Source: Isoetes taiwanensis
Lineage: Eukaryota; Streptophyta; Lycopodiopsida; Isoetales; Isoetaceae
Length of the DNA stretch: 64,000 nt
Reading direction: 5' to 3'
Assembly: GCA_021234155.1 (NCBI GenBank)
Contig: JAJEKV010000050.1
Coordinates: 4,300,488 to 4,364,487, forward strand
Of this stretch, positions 56,301 to 64,000 are shown in pieces (the first letter of the stretch is position 1; the number at the start of each line of letters is the position of its first letter). The notes under the pieces are model-generated. The model was not told where the DNA came from. It was given only the letters and a program-made list of their open reading frames with translations, and did no database searches. A program made the translations under genes and the position numbers.

Positions 56301-56808
56301 CATAATCGGCCATGCAATTCGATCATACATGCAAATTTCAGGGCCTAATTTGGGATATTGAGTGAGCAATTAGAGAAAACCCATTTCTGCAGCAATTTTG
56401 GTAAAACAAAACAAAATTTCTTAATTCAGCCCAAATTAAGCTAAATCAGATGGGGCTTTTCAGATTTTCATAATCAGCCATGCACCCATAGCCTACATGC
56501 AAAATTTCAGAACCTAATTTGGGATATTGTGTGAGCAATTATAGAAAAACCATTTTACAAAGTTAGTTTTGGTGCAGTTGAAGAATTTTTTTAATTCAGC
56601 CCAAATTAAGCTAAATCAGCTGGGGCTTTTTAGATTTTCATAATCGGCCATGCACCCATATCCTATGTGCAAAATTTCAGAACCTAATTTGGGATATTGA
56701 GTGAAAAATTAAGGAAAAACCATTCTTGCAACAGGTTTTTTGTAAAACAGTGAGAAATCTCTTAAATCAGCCCAATTTAAGCAAAATTAGATGGGGCTTT
56801 TAGGCTGA
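56301..56808 (+). repeat. tandem repeat, three ~169-bp units
   Basis: CATAATCGGCCATGCA starts at 56301, 56469 and 56639. Each unit has AAATTTCAGRRCCTAATTTG, GGATATTGWGTGAGCAATTA, TAATTCAGCCCAAATTAAGC and GATGGGGCTTTT in order. Confidence 0.9.
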
Positions 56809-57087
56809 ATATGGTCGAAATGGCAATCCTACCTTGGTGGATAAGTTTTATGAAAAGATATGATGGATTGAGCAACTAATTGGAGATTCACATGCCAATT
56901 TGGAGTTTGGGTCATTTTCAAGCACTAGTGGACTCTAATCTAATGAAATCGATGCTAATCTGATAGAAAATTCGAGCAATGTGGAATGATTCTTGGCTGA
57001 AGAATCCTCTTAACAAATGAAGAGTGTAAAAAAACGAACCCACCAGCACCCACGAGCACCCAAAAAAAAGCAGGAAGCAGGGGTGCT

Positions 57088-57115
57088 AAAAGCATGCGTC
57101 CGGACGCATGCTTTT
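57088..57115. repeat. 28-bp perfect palindrome
   Basis: AAAAGCATGCGTCC (57088-57101) is followed directly by its complement GGACGCATGCTTTT (57102-57115) with no spacer, 25 bp inside the right inverted end of the 925-bp element. Confidence 0.95.
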
Positions 57116-57140
57116 GATACCCACCAGCATACTTTTACCC

Positions 57141-57770
57141 GGTAATACCCCGCTAATCCCAAAAATGATCTTATCTCCTTCACCGTCTTTGGTGTGGGCC
57201 AATCCCTAACTGCCTCAATCTTAGAAGGATCTGGCTCCAATCCCTTTTCTGAAATAACATGCCCGAGATATACCAATCTAGTTTGTGCAAAAGAACACTT
57301 AGATAGCTTACCATACAATTTTTCTTGTCGCAAAATAGCTAATGTCTGTTTTACATGTTCCACATGCTCCTCTAATGTCCTGGAATATACCAAATATCAT
57401 CAAAGAAAATATAAACTTATCCAAGAAAGATCGGAATATCTCATTCATTAGGCGCATAAAGGTGGTGGGAGCATTTGTCAACCCAAAGGGCATTACAACA
57501 AACTCGTAATGTCCATAGCATGTCCTAAAGGCAGTCTTATAAATATCTGCATCCTTGTTCCGGATCTGATGATATCCAGATCGTAAATCAATTTTTATAA
57601 AGTACTTAGCTTGTCCCAGCTGGTCAAATAGCCCATCGACCCTAGGCAATGCATATCTATTCTTCACTGTAATCTGGTTAAGCATGCGGTAATCTCAATA
57701 CATAACCTTAATGTCCCATCTTTCTTTTTTACAAACAAAGCTGGCGCCCCAAATGGAGAAACACTCGGCT
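57141..57770 (-). pseudogene. gypsy copy B: reverse transcriptase (minus strand)
   Basis: Minus reading: [20 protein letters not shown] [74 protein letters not shown], then the catalytic FDDI box out of frame exactly as in copy [41 protein letters not shown] and RDWPTPKTVKEIRSFLGLAG, where the 925-bp element interrupts it. Clear RT of the chromovirus type, inactive. Confidence 0.9.
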
Positions 57771-58490
57771 GTATACACCCTTGTTCCAATAATTCCGCTA
57801 ACTATTTCTTCAATTTGGCCATCTCTAATGCATGAAATCTATATGGTGGCTTTGATGTGGGTTCAGCCCCAGGAACAAGTTCTATCTCATGATCTACCAT
57901 TCTATGTAGAGGCAATTCTGTTAATTCTTTAGGAAACACATCAGAGAACTCATCCAACACTTTCTGGATCTCAGAAGCAATAGGTTGTTCTTGTAACTCT
58001 GCGGTACCCAGAAATGAATCTAACAACAATGCACATCCCATTCTTATGCAACCCTTCTTAATCTGCTTCTTAAATCTTTTCTGGGACAAAGGTGTAACCA
58101 CTAATGATGAAGGCAATCCTTCCAGCACATACTTATCTCCATTAGGACTTTGGCATGTAACTATTTACTCTCCGCAATCAATGCAAGCTTTATATGGCCT
58201 CAAACATGACATTCCTCGAATAGCATCATACTTCCCTAGGCTCAATACTTCAAAACTAGTATGGGACTCAAGATCTCCTACTTGGAATTCAAGATTGTCT
58301 ACCTTAGCATAAGAAGTCTTAATTTTGCCATCAGCCAACTCCACATATCTAGGGTCCCAGCTAATCATGTTCAAATCTAGTTTCTTTGCCAGCCTTGGGG
58401 AAATAAAGCAATGTGTACTACCACAATCAATAAGAAATAGAACAGGAACTCCATGAATAATACCTGGAACTCTGATGACCACAGCTTGGT
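57771..58490 (-). pseudogene. gypsy copy B: protease and RT leader (minus strand)
   Basis: From 58490 downward: QAVVIRVPGIIHGVPVLFLI with DCGSTHCFISPRLAKKLDL (catalytic DCG), ADGKIKTSYAKVDNLEFQV, SLGKYDAIRGM, CIDCGE then stop TAA, and in 57802-58128 [49 protein letters not shown] and [20 protein letters not shown]. It abuts LTR B at 58491 with no gag between. The stop and the fusion match copy A. Confidence 0.9.
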
Positions 58491-59935
58491 TGTGACGCTC
58501 CCTGAATATATACGACATCCAGCCGTATACATACGAGGACTTTCCCCTCCCATGGCAACCAACTTGCCATGAGCAGGGCCCTCCGTCTATTTCGGGCCAT
58601 CTATGAAATGATGCCCGAAAGAAGGACACGAAGGGGTCATTCGGCCCACGCCTTCAATGGGACTCCTATGTCGCGGAAGCATGAATACAGAGGGTTAGCA
58701 CACAGCATAAATCACATATAAATAACCACCCCGAAGGGTGGCGCATCCATCAAATACCAGCGGCAAAGAATATGCATCTAAAACTAAGAAAAACACCCCA
58801 AACCCGGGTTCTACCCGGCTCGAGACTCGGTGAGGATCGGTCGACGGTGGGCCTCAAGAGATCGGCAGAATAGAGTCTTGGCATGGCGTTGGGCGGCATA
58901 GAACATCGGCTAGGGTTGTCCACTCCATCCGCCCCTCCCATTGTGCACACTTTTGCGGATGGGTCAATTCACGCTATGGCCGCTTATAGCCTTAGGAAGA
59001 CGCTTGGGTTCAAGGTATCACCCTTTGAGCCTACTCGGGTTCATGACTCTGGTCCGATGAGGCAGTGGTGGGAAGCGTCACCTTCGAATCACGGTGGTTC
59101 CATGGGTGAGCTAGAGAATACGTGCATCGCGCGACCCCGCATCCGTACCCGACTTACTCACCCTAAATGGCCACACCTCTCGGTACCCGTGGAGTGTGGG
59201 ACCCATACCGGCCCGGCTCGGCGCCTAGCTTCGCTGGCCGGCTATTAGGCCTAGCCCACCTTGAGGAGTCTCGGGGAGCCTTTTATGTTCGTACAAGACC
59301 CCACCCCCCACTTCACCATTTGTGTTCCTTGTGCGGTGCTAAGCCGGTCCCATAGCATCTAAGACCCGGTGGGCTCTTGTAACAAAAGCCGAATTAATGG
59401 GACTCTCTACATGCCTATCTAGGAGCATACTACAATACATGGCTCGGAGGTCTCTACCCCCGTAATTCCCCATTTTGAGTAATACTAGACAAAGAACTAA
59501 CAATCCATTCTTTCCGGAGCAAAACCAGAATCAAATATAAAGAGAACTTACCTTTACAACCAAGGGTTAGTTCCTATGATTGAAAACACAAAGAGAACAG
59601 AGAAACTTAACACAACCAAGGCCCAATAGGGGCGCTATCTAGAATTCACAGGCTATCCTAGCCACCCACCGAAGTTCGTTTGGACTCGTTACCATGGGGT
59701 GCTTCCATCTCTTGGGTCTAGGGGTTCGGCTTCCTTCCACGAGGTTCTACTTGGTATGGTGGCACTCTGCTTGGTATGATGGCAGCTCCTGCTCCTTCTT
59801 TGGGCTTAATTGGGGGAGTCAAAACAGGGGGATATGGATCAGGTTGATGACCCTAATTTGGAAATCCCCATCTTGTGTCGATTGGGCCAGGTGGCGCCTT
59901 CCCAAAACAGCAATTAGTCTAATTAATCCTATCCT
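58491..59935 (-). repeat. LTR of gypsy copy B, 5' end truncated
   Basis: Matches LTR A over its whole length by eye, with scattered substitutions and indels. It ends on minus at GGGAGCGTCACA (58491). Near 59935 the match to LTR A stops (LTR A continues another ~160 bp to its TGTGACG start), so the U3 start with the TATA box is missing. Confidence 0.8.
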
Positions 59936-60529
59936 ATTGTTTAAATTTGGTTTTTCCGGGGTTCCGAAAACGTTTTGGATTTTTTTTTAGTTGATTTTTC
60001 TAAGGTTTTTAATGCTTTGGCAGCCGGAAAATATTTCCGAATTTCCAAAAATCGAGAAAAAAAATTTGGGTATGATTTCTAGATTGAGATATCATTAGTT
60101 AGATAGTTTACCGCAGGGAGATCGTGTCCTTATTTCCAGCATGGAGGCCGTGTGGAGGACAAGGATAGTAGGTTTATACTTCCTTCCTTCCTTATCTCTG
60201 TGAAAATCCACCGCTGTAACTGCTTTTGTGAATTTGGCATGGTATGGCCAGGGTTTGGTTCATATTTTTTTAGACAATGTCCACTTTTCCCGCTTCTATC
60301 ATGCTTTTCATTGGATATTCGGATGATGTCCATTTTCGGTGCTTCTATATTACATTTTCATTCATTTGCTTTGCAAAACTAATTTCTCGAGGTTGCTTGG
60401 GTTATAAGCATCTGTCTGTTCTAAATTTAACCTGGGGTACCAAGAGCGGCAAGATGGAAAACGACGTCATTTGTATGCTGTTTATGTCTAAGCTTTTTGA
60501 TCTGACGGTCTTTTTCTTCTCTGCCACAG
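59936..60529. other. AT-rich start of the transposon-poor right flank
   Basis: No transposon protein is visible. Two plus-strand ORFs (60152-60382, 60277-60594) overlap in different frames and resemble nothing I know. CTTTTTCTTCTCTGCCACAG at 60510-60529 is a strong splice-acceptor context for the following candidate exon. Confidence 0.4.
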
Positions 60530-60800
60530 GGTTTTATGTGCCAAACATGCACAACAACTATGAAGGAACTTGGAGGCACGATAGCCATAGATGATTTCTG
60601 GAATGCATACATCCAGTTCTATCAATTCAGCTTCATGACCTAAGTCACAGAGCTACCTCAGGTATTGTCTCATTACTTTCGTCTTTGCAATCTCTTTGCC
60701 TTCTTCGTTTTTTTCCAATTGATTTGTGCTTCTACTGTCTATTCTTCTTTTTCTAGGAATCCTAGCTCTCCATGCATGCTCTAGAAAAGCCAGTGATTAG
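60530..60800 (+). other. two candidate exons around a 95-bp intron, product unknown
   Basis: Exon 60530-60661 lies between TCTGCCACAG and GTATTGTC. The 95-bp pyrimidine-rich intron 60662-60756 ends CTTTTTCTAG, and exon 60757-60800 is followed by GTATGATA. The first exon has one good frame (MCQTCTTTMKELGGTIAIDD then FWNAYIQFYQFSFMT and TAA at about 60641), so it could be the coding end of a gene followed by 3' UTR exons. The protein is unrecognised. Confidence 0.3.
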
Positions 60801-62114
60801 GTATGATAATCATTACATTATTGATCGTCCTATTCCATCCTGCCATTTTCAGTAGCCCTATAAATAGACATTTCCATCCAGTCGTCTTCATTGCACAAAG
60901 CTCCTTATTGACTTGCACAGAGCAGCAACTATATTGTGTTAGCTGAGATCTCAGGGCAGAACATATGATGGCAAAATATTTGTACAATTCACCTAGACAA
61001 TGATGTTTTTCATGAGGAAAGAGCTTCAAAGTGCAAAAAAACACAACAGAAGGATAAGAGCCCTCCTTTGTGGTGTTGCATACACTGATGCTACAGCTGC
61101 ACAAGGACTATGCAGGCTTTTAGTGTTTGCTTCAGTCGAAACCACAATCTCTATCCAATATTGTTATTATTTTTCTATAGTGTAGAAGCACTCTGGTATG
61201 TCATAGTGATTCAAATAAATAATGTTGTTTTGCTGTAGACATAAATTGCACTCTGTTATGACTCTTCTACACACGTTTGCAACAATGGATTAACCTGTGC
61301 GCATGCACTTGCAACAATGCATTGTTGAAGTAGTTCAACAGATTGTTATGCGTAGATAGATTTCTTGAGACTATTGAAGGTATGCTCATAAGTCCCATTC
61401 TTTTGCTCATGGAGCCATATTCTTTATTAGCGATTGCAATCGGAACGCAGAATGAGGGCCTTTCTACGGTTGCTTTTTATATTGTCCTATTATCCTTTTA
61501 TCCTTCATCTATCTAGACTAAGTTCAAAAGCCCTCGGTTATTATTCGTTGCATTAGTTTGTATTTTCTTCTTCATGTTGGTCGCACATTAAATTTTCAAA
61601 AACGAGAAAGTAGAATGCGGTGGTTTTAGTCGCACACAAACTTCTCTATTTGCCTTCGGTATCCATTTCCCTCTTATCTCATTCATTTTGTATTAAAAGC
61701 ATTAAAAGTTGCTTTCAATGCTACACCTTTGCCTCAATCGACTTCTCAAAGACTAATACTTTGTTTACGCCCAATAGCTTCTTTGGGCGACTTTTACCTT
61801 TTTAGGATTATGGTCTACATGTTCTCGAGCAAAGTTCTTAAATGCTAGCCTCGGGATGTGTGTGCAATCGATATAGAGTTTCACAAGGCATGCCAATTTA
61901 CCATGGATGGCATTACGATTATGATGTTGATGCATCAATTAAACATGATGGCGATACAACATAGTTGTACTATACTTGCCATATCAAGATAACATTATCA
62001 CAACCCACTTGAACATGATGGCGTACTTTGCAAATTATACAAGTAATATTTTTGGATGGAATGGTTTGTTAGGACCATGATTGAGTTATTTTCTTATTTT
62101 CGTTCTTTGAATGA
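60801..62114. other. AT-rich DNA, possibly intronic, no gene recognised
   Basis: No transposon sequence and no ORF over 107 codons. Short tandem-like phrases occur (CTCTGGTATG / CTCTGTTATG and TTGCAACAATG twice near 61190-61325; CATGATGGCGATAC / CATGATGGCGTAC near 61945-62015). Confidence 0.4.
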
Positions 62115-62569
62115 TTGTATATTTCGTGTTGCAAATTGATCGCGTTTAGAATTTTTAGAGAGAAACCCTTCCAAATTTTTCAGGACTCTAACCTTATTTT
62201 CCCAATGACCTCCAAGCATGAGATGAAGAATACAATGAATGGAGTTTCTAGAGGTATGCTTGCTCGGGAGGAGCTTAACAAATTGTGTCATCGGCTTACC
62301 ATTGGTGCTTGCTTGCTGCGATTACATGGAGATACTTTAGCATGCTTAATGCATATGGTTCTACATATTAAACTAGACTTTCTCTGCCCATTCCATGGAA
62401 CATCCTCAGGTAACAGTGATATAAAAATTATGTTGGGCCATTTGTGTTTTGCACTATCTTTAGTTGCGGTTGAAAATTTTTGTTTCTTTCAGTCTATTTG
62501 TGTATCTACATTTCTAAATTCAGGAGTCTGTGCATTGATGCTGGAGCATGGGTTATTGAGCAACCTTAG
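62115..62569 (+). other. candidate two-exon gene fragment, product unknown
   Basis: An open stretch to 62409 (from ATG 62205: MTSKHEMKNTMNGVSRGMLA, REELNKLCHRLTIGACLLRL, HGDTLACLMHMVLHIKLDFL) is followed by CAG|GTAACA. The 83-bp intron 62410-62492 ends TTTGTTTCTTTCAG. The next exon keeps frame (YISKFRSLCIDAGAWVIEQP, then TAG 62567-62569), with GTAAAT directly after. Composition and splice signals look genuine, but I recognise no family. Confidence 0.3.
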
Positions 62570-64000
62570 GTAAATGTTTCTTTCAGCTACTCATGTTCAG
62601 TCTTCTTTGTTACAGACTGATCTTTTTCGCAATCTATAGTTAGTTCTCAGTAGATATCCATGTCACAAGGCTAGCAATATTGCAAAACCTGATTGTAGAC
62701 CAAGACATAATTATAAATGATCTATGATACCTTCTACAGCTTACACAACTATATCATCTATGGATTTCATAGTGTAGGAAGTTTGCAATTGAATGGCACA
62801 AAAAGAAGCTTGAAGCTAGGAATGATATCGCATTTTGAGCTCATGTATATCTGAGAATATTTTTTTATGAAGGTTATAATGTGATGGATGAGTCTACAAA
62901 TCATACAGCAAAGCCATTATGCAGGAGTCTATTTGGAATGCTGGAATTCATCCCAGGAAAATAACAGATAATTTCAAAATAGGTGTAATGAGATTGCAGA
63001 TCTCGAGTGATTGTGCAGCATTTGGAATTTCATCTATATTCATTATGTGGAGTTCCGTGGCATATTAAAAATGCAACTGTTTACATTAGAAATAATATGC
63101 ATTTCCTCTTGGAGCTTTTTCAAGATGCTGCTTTGTGCTTTGTTTGTGCTGCTTGGCCGAATTGGAGTTGAAGTCCCGTCTCAATTCCATTCTAAGTCCC
63201 TCCTTTGTTGTTTGGCTATTTGACCTGCAGGTACAGGTTCCATTGAAGCATTGAATCTCATTGAATTATGTACTATAATCATTGTATGTGGATTGTCACT
63301 CCTGTAGAGCTAGAACATTATGTAGTGTCCAAAAGATGGAAAAATCCATCACTCCAAGCTATTATTTTTGGCAACAGATGAAAGAATCCATCATCTCTGC
63401 TTTTCACAGCTTTGTGAGCTGTTTCATTCCCCAAAATAACATGTCAAATCTTCATAAATTTATTTGGCTGAATGGATTTAAGTCCTAATGGCATTTCTTT
63501 AGTTCTATTTATCATTGTATTTCTTCCATGCATTTGTTCAATTAATGTATTTTCCGTGATTAGTTTATTTTTATGTGTGATTGCCATATGTGCAGAACTT
63601 GCATCCACCTAGAAGAGAAGATAGAATAGCTAATAATGCTAACTCTAGAGTAGGGTCACTTGCATCCAAGCAACAATAATGTTGTGCAACAATTCTGCAT
63701 CCATCTAGAAGATATGCAATAATCATGTTGTGAATCAAACTAAGATAAGATCAAGACACAAATTGTAATATGGCTAAGTGTATAGGTTCCCTCAGCTATA
63801 TAAACAAGACAAAGTTGCTCATAAAACTAGGTTTATAAAATCACTCAACTATTCAAATTGAATAAACATATAGGTGAGTTGTATATCATATTGCTTTGTT
63901 TTAAAGTTTGGCAATGCCAATATGTGAAATATTAGTGATAGAAGGCTATTTGATCAATATAATTTGATGAAAAATATATTATAATGACATCCTCATGTGC
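62570..64000. other. AT-rich DNA to the end of the window, no gene recognised
   Basis: ORFs are short. CTATTTGACCTGCAG at about 63217-63231 is a possible acceptor. CTTGCATCCA..AAGCAACAATAATGTTGTG / GCATCCATCTAGAAGATATGCAATAATCATGTTGTG near 63599-63732 is a short imperfect direct repeat. No transposon protein is seen. Confidence 0.4.

Larger units (their letters stand above)
56216..57140. mobile_element. 925-bp non-autonomous DNA element with inverted ends, inside RT of copy B
   Basis: Ends GGGCAAAAGTATGCTAGTGG GTATCAAA (56216) and, reversed, GGGTAAAAGTATGCTGGTGG GTATCAAAA (57140) match at 26 of 28. RT of copy B reads FLGLAGYYR up to the right end and AKIAAPLTS after the left end; copy A shows the uninterrupted KFVPKF between these, so ~18 bp of target were lost rather than duplicated. 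Inside are three ~169-bp tandem units and a 28-bp perfect palindrome. It has no coding capacity. I cannot assign a superfamily. Confidence 0.82.

Noticed and set aside
1-64000. tRNA or rRNA genes
   Set aside because: I noticed no tRNA-like box A/box B pair with foldable arms and no rRNA sequence; this was by eye only, so a tRNA scan could still find one.

Overview
The window looks like nuclear DNA of a land plant with a large, repeat-rich genome. The evidence is a plant-type bHLH exon pair with a GT-AG intron, plant Ty3/gypsy lineages (one with an iMet primer site, one with the TGGCGCC..TTGCCGGGG-type primer site, one with a chromodomain), a plant-style LINE and a hAT transposase of the BED/DUF659/hATC kind. 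Nothing indicates a prokaryote or organelle. A seed-free vascular plant such as a fern is a guess. No gene in the window is clearly intact; nearly all recognisable coding sequence is decayed transposon.

The left 38.6 kb is one nested stack, rebuilt from reading-frame continuity and target duplications. (1) A 5'-truncated LINE (2345-3637, resuming 37572-38607) ends in an (ATTCT)n tail and has a possible 7-bp target duplication. (2) A Ty3/gypsy element (3638-37566, about 11.1 kb without its inserts) sits inside the LINE RT ORF, with LTRs at 3638-4214 and 36973-37566 and a 5-bp target duplication ATACG/ATGTG. (3) A 12,594-bp CACTA-like DNA element (5767-18360) sits inside the gag zinc-knuckle codons; removing it with one TGG copy restores the knuckle. 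It is packed with ~800-bp tandem units, a 19-bp minisatellite in both orientations and a ~1.7-kb palindrome. (4) A ~10.2-kb DNA element (about 22091-32323) sits inside the integrase core. It carries a broken kinase-like gene, a RING-like segment, a cluster of long hairpins and a broken hAT transposase, with GCGTC/CGAAAA-rich repeats near both ends.

From 39 to 60 kb there are two minus-strand copies (A: 39165-40148 plus 46945-49484; B: 55598-59935) of one defective chromovirus-like gypsy element. They share the same lesions: LTR fused directly to protease, the same stop after protease and the same frameshift at the RT catalytic box. Copy A is split by a plus-strand gypsy element C (40152-46943: LTR, iMet primer site, long leader, gag, zinc knuckle, partial protease). 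Copy B is split by a 925-bp terminal-inverted-repeat insertion (56216-57140). Between A and B lies a second CACTA-like element (right end 54617; left end uncertain, near 50007). It shares the 800-bp unit, the minisatellite and the right terminus with the first, and carries a bHLH transcription-factor fragment (53005-53405).

The last 4 kb (59936-64000) is AT-rich and free of recognisable transposon protein. It holds two places where short candidate exons flank short introns with good splice signals, but no product I recognise.
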